In this document: one piece after another, positions 1-8,973 of the stretch | How the letters are laid out: each line of letters opens with the position of its first letter | Numbering within the stretch: the stretch's first letter is position 1 | Source: Lysinibacillus composti | GTDB taxonomy: Bacteria; Bacillota; Bacilli; Bacillales_A; Planococcaceae | Direction of reading: 5' to 3' | Assembly (NCBI RefSeq): GCF_016908465.1 | Contig: NZ_JAFBDY010000004.1 | Location: 62,001 to 126,000 of the forward strand | DNA: 64,000 nucleotides | Notes under the pieces: model-generated | The model's input: the letters and a program-made list of their open reading frames with translations, nothing else | Told to the model about the DNA's origin: nothing | The model's database searches: none | Program-made: the position numbers and the translations under genes

Positions 1-141
1 CAGAACTTTATGAGTCAGACAAACAGATTGTGGATGGAGATTTATCAAATCGTTAAAGAGAATTGTGCTACAGAGTATTCTGGTTTAAACCCACAGGACG
101 ATGTGATGGAGCGACTGCTATCTGCCCGCAGAGGAAAATAA
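1..141 (+). CDS. Phage terminase small subunit, P27-like (C-terminal end only)
   Basis: An open frame runs from the first base to a TAA, giving 46 residues with no start in the window. The tail contains KENCATEYSGLNP followed by QDDVMERLL and a basic end. This pattern is typical of the C-terminus of P27-family small terminase subunits, which bind phage DNA and recruit the large subunit for packaging. The large terminase lies about 6 kb downstream, separated by a DNA modification block, an order known from other Firmicutes prophages. The family call rests on a short tail and the phage context, so it is moderately secure. Confidence 0.6.
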   Translation, partial: QNFMSQTNRLWMEIYQIVKENCATEYSGLNPQDDVMERLLSARRGK

Positions 142-158
142 AGATGAGGAGATATATA

Positions 159-1340
159 ATGAGTAAAAGATATTTAACAGCTGAAAGTGTATGTGCTGGA
201 CATCCTGATAAACTATGCGACATCATAGCAGATAGCATTTTAGAAGCATGTTTACGTAAAGACAAAGCATCACGTGTCGCTTGTGAGGTAATGGCAACCA
301 AAGGGAAAATTATCGTGGCGGGCGAAATCTCCTGCAGCGAGAAAATAGACATCCGATACATTGTTAGGAATGTCCTTAAAGAGGTTGGATACAACCCTCT
401 TAAATTCTTGATTTATGTATTTGTACACAAACAAAGTGTAGATATTGCAACTGGTGTGGATACTGCACTGGAAGTAAGAAATGGGATAAACGAACAGTAT
501 GGTTCGATAGGTGCTGGAGACCAAGGAACTGTGTATGGCTATGCTACAAAGGAAACAGGAGAAATGCTTCCCCTACCCCTTGTACTATCTCACAGGATTG
601 TAAAGAGACTGGATGATTGCCGAAAAGGGAAACTGATAAAAGGTATCCACCCAGATGGTAAAGCGCAGGTGACGGTGGAATATGAAGGGGACACTCCAGT
701 GAGAATAAAGACGATTGTGATTTCTGTGCAGCATGATAAGAATAAAACACAGGAAGAACTTAAGGCAGATCTTCTTAACAATGTCTTATGGCAATGCTTT
801 GAGGATTTCCCTTTTGATGATGAAACAGAACTTCTCGTCAATCCATCTGGTCAGTTTGTTCTTGGTGGTCCCGCTGCCGATACAGGCTTAACTGGTAGAA
901 AAATTATGGTTGATACCTATGGAGGACTTGCATCCCATGGAGGTGGCGCACTTAGTGGTAAAGACCCCACCAAAGTTGACCGAAGCGGTGCCTATATGGC
1001 TCGGTACATTGCAAAGCATATCGTCTGGTGTGGATATGCAAAGAGATGTGAAGTTAGTATATCCTATGCCATTGGTAAGGCAAATCCTGTAGCCTTTTAT
1101 GTAAATACCCTTGGCACAGGTATTGTTTCTGACGAAATATTAACTCTTGCTGCACAGGAGATTTTCAACTTAAGACCTGCGGCAATCATAGAGAAGTTGC
1201 GTCTAAGGAATGTGATTTACTCTGATACAGCTGTTTATGGTCACTTTAATAGTTGTCTATTCCCGTGGGAGGATGTAAATAAGTACAGTGAATTTAGAAG
1301 GGCGGTGGAAAAGTATGTTGATAGAGAAGATAAAAACTAA
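159..1340 (+). CDS. metK: Phage-encoded S-adenosylmethionine synthetase (MetK family)
   Basis: A 393-residue MetK homologue, the usual family length, makes SAM from methionine and ATP in the cytoplasm. Visible hallmarks are AGHPDKLCD near the N-terminus (ATP/methionine site), GAGDQGTVYGYA, HPDGKAQVTVEY, SVQHD, NPSGQFVLGGP and the loop GGGALSGKDPTKVDRS. The start at 159 is preferred over upstream in-frame codons because AGGAG sits 7 bases before it and the protein then begins MSKRYLTAES, as in the family. It is followed at once, with a 26-base overlap, by two DNA methyltransferases that need SAM, so it probably feeds phage DNA modification. It diverges from housekeeping MetK at several spots (ESVCAGHPD rather than ESVSEGHPD), as expected of a phage copy. 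Confidence 0.92.
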   Translation: MSKRYLTAESVCAGHPDKLCDIIADSILEACLRKDKASRVACEVMATKGKIIVAGEISCSEKIDIRYIVRNVLKEVGYNPLKFLIYVFVHKQSVDIATGVDTALEVRNGINEQYGSIGAGDQGTVYGYATKETGEMLPLPLVLSHRIVKRLDDCRKGKLIKGIHPDGKAQVTVEYEGDTPVRIKTIVISVQHDKNKTQEELKADLLNNVLWQCFEDFPFDDETELLVNPSGQFVLGGPAADTGLTGRKIMVDTYGGLASHGGGALSGKDPTKVDRSGAYMARYIAKHIVWCGYAKRCEVSISYAIGKANPVAFYVNTLGTGIVSDEILTLAAQEIFNLRPAAIIEKLRLRNVIYSDTAVYGHFNSCLFPWEDVNKYSEFRRAVEKYVDREDKN

Positions 1341-2556
1341 ACAACTCATCCCCGCTGATTATAACCCAAGGAAGGATTTAAAACCGGGTGATCCGGAATA
1401 TGAGAAACTAAAACGCTCCCTTGAGGAGTTTGGATATGTAGAACCCGTAATATGGAATAAGACCACAGGCAGAGTCATCGGAGGTCATCAGCGTTTGAAA
1501 ATCCTGCTGAGTATGGGCATGGATGAGATAGAATGCGTAGTTGTTGAAATGGATGAGCAAAAGGAGAAGGCGCTGAACATTGCACTAAATAAAATAAGTG
1601 GTGATTGGGATAAAGACAAATTAGCACTTCTCATCACGGACTTAAATGCTTCAGACTTTGATGTGTCTTTGACAGGTTTTGACCCAGGAGAGTTGGACGA
1701 TCTTTTCAAGGATTCCCTTAAGGATAATATAAAAGAAGATGATTTCGATGTAGACAGCGAGCTGAAAAAGCCCGCTGTTTCGCATTTAGGGGATGTTTGG
1801 CTACTTGGGCAGCATCGATTAGTCTGCGGAGACAGTACAAAGAAAGACACCTTTGATGTCTTGATGGATGGGAAAACTGCTAATTTGGTAGTTACGGACC
1901 CTCCATATAACGTTAACTATGAAGGCACCGCTGGAAAAATCAAAAATGACAATATGGCTAACGAAGCGTTCTACGATTTCCTGCTTGCAGCATTTCAGAA
2001 CACCGAAGCAGCGATGGCAAAGGACGCTTCTATTTATGTATTCCATGCGGATACCGAAGGACTCAATTTTAGAAGAGCATTCTCTGATGCGGGGTTTTAT
2101 CTTTCCGGTACTTGTATATGGAAAAAGCAGTCCCTTGTTCTCGGTCGCTCCCCTTATCAGTGGCAGCATGAGCCTATTCTCTTTGGGTGGAAAAAGAAAG
2201 GTAAGCATAACTGGTATTCCGATAGAAAGCAGACCACCATCTGGGAATTTGAGAAACCGAAGAAAAACAGTGATCATCCTACGATGAAGTCAGTTGCACT
2301 TGTGGCCTACCCTATTTTGAATTCAAGCCTTTCTAATTGTATCGTGCTTGATCCTTTTGGTGGTTCAGGAAGCACACTGATTGCCTGTGAGCAGACAGAT
2401 AGAATCTGTTACACCATTGAACTGGATGAAAAGTACTGCGATGTCATCGTGAAAAGGTATATTGAGCAAGTCGGAAATTCTGATGGTGTGTTTCTTTTAA
2501 GAGATGGTTCGAAATTCCGATATTGTGATTTGCCAGTGGTGAGTGAAGATGAGTAA
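1315..2556 (+). CDS. ParB-like nuclease domain / DNA N6-adenine or N4-cytosine methyltransferase fusion
   Basis: A 413-residue two-domain protein. Residues about 1-100 are ParB/Srx-like: a PADYNPRK box, then GYVEPVIWNK and RVIGGHQRL. The rest is a beta-type amino-methyltransferase with catalytic DPPYNVNYEG and, near the end, the SAM-binding motif DPFGGSGST. It should methylate exocyclic amines of adenine or cytosine in phage DNA. The ATG at 1315 is chosen because GGTGGA lies 6 bases upstream. It overlaps the end of metK by 26 bases and the next methyltransferase by 8, so the three are translationally linked. ParB-methyltransferase fusions are common in Firmicutes prophages, usually without a cognate restriction enzyme; none is seen here. 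Confidence 0.92.
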   Translation: MLIEKIKTKQLIPADYNPRKDLKPGDPEYEKLKRSLEEFGYVEPVIWNKTTGRVIGGHQRLKILLSMGMDEIECVVVEMDEQKEKALNIALNKISGDWDKDKLALLITDLNASDFDVSLTGFDPGELDDLFKDSLKDNIKEDDFDVDSELKKPAVSHLGDVWLLGQHRLVCGDSTKKDTFDVLMDGKTANLVVTDPPYNVNYEGTAGKIKNDNMANEAFYDFLLAAFQNTEAAMAKDASIYVFHADTEGLNFRRAFSDAGFYLSGTCIWKKQSLVLGRSPYQWQHEPILFGWKKKGKHNWYSDRKQTTIWEFEKPKKNSDHPTMKSVALVAYPILNSSLSNCIVLDPFGGSGSTLIACEQTDRICYTIELDEKYCDVIVKRYIEQVGNSDGVFLLRDGSKFRYCDLPVVSEDE

Positions 2557-4708
2557 ATTGACACTTGGCTCCCTATTTGATGGCAGTGGTGGTTTTCCTT
2601 TAGGTGGTTTGCTTTGTGGCATTGAGCCTTTATGGGCATCTGAAATTGAGCCGTTTCCTATACGGGTTACGACCAAACGCATCCCTCAGATGAAGCATAA
2701 TGGGGATATCAACAAATTGAATGGTGCGGAGCTTCCGCCTGTAGATATTATAACCTTTGGCTCTCCCTGCACGGATATGAGTGTGGCGGGTAAAAGAGCT
2801 GGTCTGGATGGAGAGCAATCCGTCCTTTTTTATGAAGCAATCCGAATTATCAAGGAAATGAGGTGTAAGACCAATGGACAATATCCAAGGTATGCAGTAT
2901 GGGAAAATGTCCCCGGCGCATTCTCGTCAAATAAAGGAGAAGACTTCAAGGCAGTCCTCGAAACGGTCATCAGCGTCAAAGAGCCGAACACCTCGGTGCC
3001 TTTTCCTGAAAAAAGACGATGGCCTTACGCAGACATCTATATGGGAGACAGATGGAGTGTGGCTTACCGAACTATCGATGCGCAATATTTCGGAGTCCCC
3101 CAACGTCGTCGTAGAATCTACCTTGTCGCAGATTTTGCAGACAAATGTGCCGGAGAAATACTATTTGAGTCCGAAGGCATGCCAAGGAATTTTACGCCTG
3201 GCGGCAGCCCGTGGCAAAGAACTGCCGACAATGCTAAAAACTGCACTGGAAAAACAGGCGATAGCATAACTTGCCTAAATGACCAAGGCGGAAGAGTGAT
3301 GTCTGTTTCTAAAGATATTACTGCAACGCTTCGTGCAGAGGAACATGGACATCAGCCTTGCATAATGCAGTCAAGTGGATTTTGTACCGAACACAGCGCC
3401 AAGAGTAGAAGTGTTGGTTATGAGGAAGAACGCTCACCTACCCTTAGAGCAGGTGTTGTTCCAGGTACAGTCATGTCCTTTGAACCGGGCGCTGCTTCTC
3501 GAGTTGGTGGTCATACTGACGAAAACTTAAGTGGATCACTTCGTGCAAACATGGGAGATAATCAAACGGCAGTTGTAATAGAAAATCATCCAACTGATAG
3601 CCGTGTGAAACTTTCCGAGGATAATAAAGTACAGACGCTGACCTCTCGGATGGGAACTGGTGGAGGGAATGTCCCCCTTGTTATGAACACTCCTAAAACG
3701 TTAAAAATCCGCTCCGGCTGTGAAGGCGGTGGTAAGGGTGCATTGATACAAGATGATAAGTCTGCAACTCTTGGATGCAATAATGATCAAACCGTTTTTG
3801 TGCCTACCGCATATGGCATCTGCTCTGATAAAAGCAATTCCATGCAGTCTAGCAATCCGCATAGCGGTATATATGAAGCGGATACTTCTCGAACCATTGA
3901 TGCCAATGGAGGAAATCCAGGATGTAATCAAGGTGGTATTGCAGTGGTTGCTCTTCAAGGCTCGATGATTGGAAGAGAGGATAAAAACGGTCCCCAAGGA
4001 AGCGGTATAGATGAAGAGGTTTCTTTTACACTTAATACCGCTGATCGTCATGCTGTTGCCTATGCCATGACTACCGGAGCCTATGCACAGGTTGAAGAAG
4101 ATAAAGCACCTACTCTATTGTCGAGAGATTATAAGGATGCTCCTGTTGTGACTCAGCCTTCTTACGGTATTGATCGGGCGGCTTTTAATCAAGGACAGAA
4201 CGCTCTTTATAAACCGACTATAGATGAAGAACAGCAACCTACGCTTACAGCAAAAGGTCCTGGAGCAGTGGCACAACCAGCATCATTTTATCCTCAGATG
4301 AAAGCTGAAAGTCAATGCTACAGACAGGACGGTACATCAAATACGATTATCAATGGCACCAATCCAGGCTATCAAAATGGATTGGTTGAACTGGACTATA
4401 TTGTTCGAAGGCTTACACCAACGGAATGTGCAAGATTGCAAGGCTTCCCCGATGATTGGTGTGATGACCTTGGTACGGAAAATCCTACAGAAGATGAAAT
4501 TTCATTCTGGACGGAGGTTTGGGAAACCCACCGCAAAATTATAGGTAAAAGTAAAAAGCCAAAAACAAGAAATCAGATTATAAAATGGCTTAACAATCCT
4601 CATTCTGATTCAGCTGAATACAAAATGTGGGGTAATGGTGTAGCACTTCCATGCGTTTGTTTTGTGCTGACTGGCATTGTGTTATCTACACAAAATACCG
4701 CCGATTAA
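2549..4708 (+). CDS. Phage C5-cytosine DNA methyltransferase with very long target-recognition insert
   Basis: A 719-residue Dcm-type enzyme that methylates carbon 5 of cytosine. Motif I is LGSLFDGSGGFPLGG, motif IV is GSPCTDMSVAGKRAG (catalytic Cys in PC), motif VI is WENVPGAF, motif VIII is QRRRRIYLVADF. Motifs IX-X follow at the far C-terminus (RRLTPTECARLQGFPDDW; WGNGVALPCV). Between motifs VIII and IX is an insert of about 370 residues made of diverged repeats around S-x-T-L-x-A and G-x-x-x-x-V-V. Family members are usually 350-450 residues, so the insert explains the doubling. ATG 2549 is preferred over GTG 2543 because GGTGAG is then well spaced. It forms a modification cassette with metK and the ParB-methyltransferase. 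Confidence 0.93.
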   Translation: MSKLTLGSLFDGSGGFPLGGLLCGIEPLWASEIEPFPIRVTTKRIPQMKHNGDINKLNGAELPPVDIITFGSPCTDMSVAGKRAGLDGEQSVLFYEAIRIIKEMRCKTNGQYPRYAVWENVPGAFSSNKGEDFKAVLETVISVKEPNTSVPFPEKRRWPYADIYMGDRWSVAYRTIDAQYFGVPQRRRRIYLVADFADKCAGEILFESEGMPRNFTPGGSPWQRTADNAKNCTGKTGDSITCLNDQGGRVMSVSKDITATLRAEEHGHQPCIMQSSGFCTEHSAKSRSVGYEEERSPTLRAGVVPGTVMSFEPGAASRVGGHTDENLSGSLRANMGDNQTAVVIENHPTDSRVKLSEDNKVQTLTSRMGTGGGNVPLVMNTPKTLKIRSGCEGGGKGALIQDDKSATLGCNNDQTVFVPTAYGICSDKSNSMQSSNPHSGIYEADTSRTIDANGGNPGCNQGGIAVVALQGSMIGREDKNGPQGSGIDEEVSFTLNTADRHAVAYAMTTGAYAQVEEDKAPTLLSRDYKDAPVVTQPSYGIDRAAFNQGQNALYKPTIDEEQQPTLTAKGPGAVAQPASFYPQMKAESQCYRQDGTSNTIINGTNPGYQNGLVELDYIVRRLTPTECARLQGFPDDWCDDLGTENPTEDEISFWTEVWETHRKIIGKSKKPKTRNQIIKWLNNPHSDSAEYKMWGNGVALPCVCFVLTGIVLSTQNTAD

Positions 4709-4808
4709 TGGAAACGTATTTTCTACAGAAAGATGCTCTAAATGACTTGATAATAACAGCTTTTAGAGTGATATATGTACGTACCGAAAGTAGAAAGGCG
4801 GTATGAAA

Positions 4809-5501
4809 ATGCAGATTAACTATAATGTTACAGGACCAAAAAGAAAAGCACTGGTTAACGCAATCAGCCAAGAACTAAATGCCCCTGTAAAATATCTCGG
4901 AGCACCTACATTTGCATATGAGGTGGCAGACTACAATGTTAACAAAAACGGAGTTCTAAGTGGACCAGACAATAAGGAACTGGTCGATGATCTATTGAGA
5001 TTTCACGATCTCAAAGCAATTTCAGAAGAATTTGACACACCACTTCCGAAAGCAGAAGTAAATGAAAGGGAAGAATCTATCAATCTGATAATTCAAATGC
5101 CACGGGCGGATTTTACCGACACGGCAATCGAGAACCTAAAAGGATTAGTAGAAAGTAAAGCTACTCTTATAAAGAAAGCACTTGATACGGACTCCATTCC
5201 CATCATTGAAGATGAGGAATATGTCACCTTCCCTTGGTTTCAAGGTAAGTGCGCCTCAGAGGAGGTTAAGGCATACACCCATTTTGTCACGGCACTTTGC
5301 GAAATGGCGAAAAAACAGACCCGTGTCAATTCCACCGAGAAATCAGTAGAGAATGAAAAGTACGCTTTCCGTTGCTTCCTGCTAAGGCTTGGTTTTATAG
5401 GACCAGAATATAAGATGGGACGAAAGATTCTCCTCTCGAGGCTTTCAGGTAGCTCCGCTTTCAAAAGCGGAACGTTCAAGCAGGAGGTGAGTGAACAATG
5501 A
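4809..5501 (+). CDS. Conserved phage protein, virulence-related-protein-like
   Basis: A 230-residue soluble protein starting MQINYNVTGPKRKALVNAIS and containing an acidic middle part and the stretch ENEKYAFRCFLLRLGFIGPEYK near the end. Proteins of this pattern, often labelled virulence-related protein, sit beside DNA methyltransferases in Clostridia and Bacilli prophages; their function is not known. ATG 4809 is favoured over ATG 4803 because AAAGGCGGT ends 6 bases before it, whereas 4803 would lie right against the SD. Its stop overlaps the next start in an ATGA arrangement, so the two are coupled. I see no catalytic motif. Confidence 0.7.
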   Translation: MQINYNVTGPKRKALVNAISQELNAPVKYLGAPTFAYEVADYNVNKNGVLSGPDNKELVDDLLRFHDLKAISEEFDTPLPKAEVNEREESINLIIQMPRADFTDTAIENLKGLVESKATLIKKALDTDSIPIIEDEEYVTFPWFQGKCASEEVKAYTHFVTALCEMAKKQTRVNSTEKSVENEKYAFRCFLLRLGFIGPEYKMGRKILLSRLSGSSAFKSGTFKQEVSEQ

Positions 5502-5725
5502 ATATCATTCACCCTGAAATGTTAAAGCAACTAAGAAGCTATTACACTCCAGGAACTCGTGTCATGCTACTTAAAATGAACGACCCTTATACCAAACTTC
5601 AAACTGGATCTAAAGGTACGGTTACTAGTGTTGACGACATAGGAACGATTCATGTCAGTTGGGATTCCGGTGGCTCTCTTGGAGTGGCCTTTGGTGAGGA
5701 TTTATGCAAGAAAATCGAAGAGTAA
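5498..5725 (+). CDS. DUF4314 family small phage protein
   Basis: A 75-residue protein with a small beta-barrel look: PGTRVMLLKMNDPYTKL, then GSKGTVTSVDDIGTIHVSWDSG and a final GEDLCKKI. This matches DUF4314, a short SH3-like family found in phage late regions with unknown role. Its start overlaps the preceding stop by 4 bases (ATGA), and an AGGAGGTGAG SD lies within the previous gene. Confidence 0.8.
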   Translation: MNIIHPEMLKQLRSYYTPGTRVMLLKMNDPYTKLQTGSKGTVTSVDDIGTIHVSWDSGGSLGVAFGEDLCKKIEE

Positions 5726-5803
5726 AACATACACAATTTAAGCCAATTGTGGCAGTAAATATGTAGATTTATATTGTAGTATTGTTTTCGAAGGAGTCAA
5801 CTA

Positions 5804-5992
5804 ATGAATGAAATAATCAAGGAACAAATCCTTTCCATCCGAGAAAGTGGAGTCACAAATATGTTTGATGTGAACCGAGTCCAGTATGAAGCAAATGAAC
5901 GAGGGTTTTATGAATTGGTAGTTTATATAATAGACCATAAAGCGGAATATGCTCATTTCATACTGACGGGGGAAGTGGATGAAAATAAGTAA
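5804..5992 (+). CDS. DUF5049 family small phage protein
   Basis: A 62-residue protein, MNEIIKEQILSIRESG followed by TNMFDVNRVQYEANERGFYELV, which matches the DUF5049 pattern seen beside DUF4314 just before large terminase genes in Firmicutes prophages. Function unknown. An AAGGAGT SD lies well placed upstream. It is the last gene before an apparent terminator and the packaging/head module. Confidence 0.78.
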   Translation: MNEIIKEQILSIRESGVTNMFDVNRVQYEANERGFYELVVYIIDHKAEYAHFILTGEVDENK

Positions 5993-6013
5993 ATAAAATT
6001 AAACTAGGATAAG

Positions 6014-6050
6014 AAGAAGGGCTTCATCTATAGGATTGAGGCTCTTTTCT
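6014..6050 (+). terminator. Probable intrinsic terminator before the packaging genes
   Basis: AAGGGCTTCA (6014-6023) pairs with TGAGGCTCTT (6034-6043), ten pairs including two G-U, followed by a T-rich tract. It separates the modification/small-protein block from terL, so it may set a lower read-through level into the structural genes. Confidence 0.55.
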
Positions 6051-6080
6051 TTTGTCCTTTTTCATAAAGGGGCGGTGTTT

Positions 6081-7685
6081 ATGCGGAAACTGAAGAAATA
6101 TAAGCCGACCGCCTTTATAGCTGATGGTTCATATTACGATGAGGATGCTGCTGATTACGCTGTAGCTTTTATCGAAGCACTCTCCCATACGAAAGGTTTA
6201 TGGGCAGGTAAGCCTTTTGAACTTATCGATTGGCAGGAGCAAATAATCCGTGATTTATTCGGAATTTTAAAGCCAGATGGATATCGGCAGTTTAACACTG
6301 CTTATGTAGAGATACCTAAAAAGATGGGAAAAAGCGAGCTTGCCGCAGCAATTGCGCTTCTCCTCACTTGCGGTGATGGTGAAGAACGGGCAGAGGTGTA
6401 CGGTTGTGCCGCTGACCGCCAGCAGGCATCAATTGTATTTGAAGTAGCAGCCGATATGGTGCGGATGTGTCCAGCGCTGAATAAACGAGTAAAGTTGCTT
6501 GCTTCAACTAAGCGATTGGTGTACCTGCCGACCAACAGCTTCTATCAGGTATTGTCGGCTGAAGCCTACTCCAAACACGGCTTCAATATACATGGTGTTG
6601 TTTTTGATGAACTTCATACTCAGCCAAATCGGAAACTATTTGATGTTATGACGAAAGGATCTGGGGATGCAAGGACCCAACCGCTGTATTTTCTTATCAC
6701 CACTGCGGGGACGGATACTCAGAGTATCTGCTACGAAACACACCAAAAAGCGGTTGATATTATTGAGGGCAGAAAATACGATCCTACCTTTTATCCCGTA
6801 ATCTATGGTGCCAAAGAAGAGGATGATTGGACAGATCCAAAAGTGTGGAAGAAAGCAAATCCAAGCTTGGGAATTACGGTGGGGATTGACAAGGTAAGGG
6901 CTGCTTGTGAAAGTGCAAAGCAGAACCCAGCTGAGGAAAATAGCTTCCGGCAATTGCGCTTGAATCAATGGGTTAAACAGTCTGTCCGTTGGATGCCAAT
7001 GGCAAAATGGGATGCCTGTGCATTTCCAGTTATTCCAGAAAGTCTTGAAGGGCGGGTATGTTATGGAGGTCTTGACCTATCTTCTACAACAGACATTACA
7101 GCCTTTGTGTTGGTGTTTCCACCGGAGGATGAAACAGATAAATACGTTGTTCTTCCGTATTTTTGGATGCCAGAGGACAACATTGACCTCCGAGTCCGAA
7201 GAGACCATGTGCAATACGATCTTTGGGAGAAGCAAGGGTATATTCTAACTACAGAAGGCAATGTAGTACATTACGGCTACATTGAGCGGTTTATTGAGGA
7301 ACTTGGAGAAAAGTATAACATTCGAGAAATTGCTTTTGACCGTTGGGGAGCTGTTCAAATGGTTCAGAACCTTGAAGGATTAGGCTTTACTGTCGTTCCT
7401 TTCGGTCAAGGCTTTAAAGATATGTCACCACCAACCAAAGAACTGATGAAATTGACATTAGAAGAAAGAATAGCGCACGGTGGGCATCCAGTACTTCGTT
7501 GGATGATGGACAACATCTTTATAAAAACTGATCCGGCGGGCAACGTGAAGCCGGATAAAGAAAAAAGTACAGAAAAAATAGATGGCGCGGTGGCAACTAT
7601 CATGGCACTTGATCGTGCTATTCGTTGTGGCTCAGGTAATAGTGGAGATTCGGTGTATGACGAGCGAGGTTTGATTGTCTTTTAA
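6081..7685 (+). CDS. Phage terminase large subunit (TerL)
   Basis: A 534-residue packaging motor. The N-terminal ATPase has an adenine-binding region (FELIDWQEQI), a deviant Walker A in EIPKKMGKSELAA, and Walker B with catalytic Glu in HGVVFDELHTQ, followed by the coupling motif ITTAGTD. The C-terminal nuclease starts near GGLDLSSTTDITAFVLVF and carries later acidic residues (REIAFDRWGA; EKIDGAVATIMALDRAI). It cuts concatemeric DNA and drives it into the prohead. ATG 6081 is chosen because AAAGGGG lies 8 bases upstream; a longer in-frame start would run through the terminator hairpin. The small subunit end is at the left edge of the window. Confidence 0.95.
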   Translation: MRKLKKYKPTAFIADGSYYDEDAADYAVAFIEALSHTKGLWAGKPFELIDWQEQIIRDLFGILKPDGYRQFNTAYVEIPKKMGKSELAAAIALLLTCGDGEERAEVYGCAADRQQASIVFEVAADMVRMCPALNKRVKLLASTKRLVYLPTNSFYQVLSAEAYSKHGFNIHGVVFDELHTQPNRKLFDVMTKGSGDARTQPLYFLITTAGTDTQSICYETHQKAVDIIEGRKYDPTFYPVIYGAKEEDDWTDPKVWKKANPSLGITVGIDKVRAACESAKQNPAEENSFRQLRLNQWVKQSVRWMPMAKWDACAFPVIPESLEGRVCYGGLDLSSTTDITAFVLVFPPEDETDKYVVLPYFWMPEDNIDLRVRRDHVQYDLWEKQGYILTTEGNVVHYGYIERFIEELGEKYNIREIAFDRWGAVQMVQNLEGLGFTVVPFGQGFKDMSPPTKELMKLTLEERIAHGGHPVLRWMMDNIFIKTDPAGNVKPDKEKSTEKIDGAVATIMALDRAIRCGSGNSGDSVYDERGLIVF

Positions 7686-7728
7686 ACCTTAATGGTTAGC
7701 ACAATGTTTATATTCGGAGGTGATGCCT

Positions 7729-8973
7729 ATGAATCTAATAAAAGGACTGTTTCGTTCAAGAGACAAACCGCAAAATCGTGTGGGTAGTGCGTTCTCCTTC
7801 CTGTTTGGCGGTACGTCATCTGGCAAAATGGTTAATGAACGTACTGCAATGCAGGCAACAGCAGTGTATGCCTGCGTAAGGATATTAGCTGAAGCGATTG
7901 CCGGACTGCCACTTCATGTATATAGATATCGTTCTGATGGAGGTAAAGAAAGGATTCCTTTCCATCCGCTGTATTACCTTCTTCATGATGAACCAAATCC
8001 AGAGATGACTTCATTCGTGTTTCGAGAAACACTGATGAGTCATCTTTTACTTTGGGGAAATGCCTATGCACAGGTGGTCAGAAACGGTCGTGGGCAGGCA
8101 GTTGCACTTTATCCCCTACTTCCTAACAAGATGGAAGTTAGTCGAGCAACAAACGGAGAGCTGGTCTATACCTACTATCGTGATACTGATGAAAGTGGCC
8201 TAAACCCAAAAGGTGGCTATGTCACACTCCGTAAAGATGAAGTTCTACACATACCTGGCTTAGGTTTTGATGGACTCATTGGCTATAGCCCAATCGCTAT
8301 GGCGAAAAATGCAATCGGTATGTCACTTGCTACTGAAGAGTACGGTGCGGCATTCTTTGCCAATGGTGCTAATCCCGGAGGTGTGCTGGAACACCCAGGA
8401 GTAATCAAAGATATACAGAGGGTCAAGGATAGTTGGAATAGTGCCTACCAAGGCACAGGCAATGCTCACAAAATTGCTGTGTTGGAAGAGGGCATGAAGT
8501 TCCAAGCCATTGGTATCCCGCCTGAACAGGCACAATTCCTAGAAACACGGAAATTCCAAATTAATGAGATTGCGAGGATTTTCCGAGTACCGCCCCATAT
8601 GGTGGGAGATTTAGAGAAATCCAGTTTCTCCAATATTGAGCAGCAGTCTTTGGAGTTTGTAAAATACACCCTCGATCCTTGGGTGGTGCGATGGGAACAA
8701 AGTCTCCAGCAATCGCTTATTTTGCCTTCTGAGAAAACTTCACTGTTTATCAAGTTCAATTTGGACGGTCTGCTTCGTGGTGATTACCAAAGTCGTATGA
8801 ATGGCTACGCTACAGGTCGTCAAAATGGCTGGATGTCAGCCAACGATATCCGTGAACTGGAGGACATGAACAGAATACCGGCTGAGGAAGGCGGCGATTT
8901 ATATCTGGTTAACGGAAATATGACAAAACTGGCTGACGCAGGTGCGTTTGCCAAAACCGAAGGAGGTCAGTAA
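7729..8973 (+). CDS. Phage portal protein (HK97 type)
   Basis: A 414-residue portal protein that forms the dodecameric DNA channel at one vertex. Typical features are RTAMQATAVYACVRILAEAIA near the N-terminus, PLHVYR, HDEPNPEMTSFVFRE, GNAYAQVVRN, a central GLIGYSPIAMAKNAIG, and RIFRVPPHMVGDLEKSSFSNIEQ. Length is normal for the HK97-like group. ATG 7729 is supported by CGGAGGTGA 6 to 8 bases upstream. It abuts the protease gene directly, TAA then ATG with no gap, and AAGGAGG for the protease lies within the portal end. Confidence 0.95.
   Translation: MNLIKGLFRSRDKPQNRVGSAFSFLFGGTSSGKMVNERTAMQATAVYACVRILAEAIAGLPLHVYRYRSDGGKERIPFHPLYYLLHDEPNPEMTSFVFRETLMSHLLLWGNAYAQVVRNGRGQAVALYPLLPNKMEVSRATNGELVYTYYRDTDESGLNPKGGYVTLRKDEVLHIPGLGFDGLIGYSPIAMAKNAIGMSLATEEYGAAFFANGANPGGVLEHPGVIKDIQRVKDSWNSAYQGTGNAHKIAVLEEGMKFQAIGIPPEQAQFLETRKFQINEIARIFRVPPHMVGDLEKSSFSNIEQQSLEFVKYTLDPWVVRWEQSLQQSLILPSEKTSLFIKFNLDGLLRGDYQSRMNGYATGRQNGWMSANDIRELEDMNRIPAEEGGDLYLVNGNMTKLADAGAFAKTEGGQ

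Noticed and set aside
1819-2277. Minus-strand frame inside the ParB-methyltransferase gene
   Set aside because: Shadow of conserved methyltransferase codons; no protein-like features.
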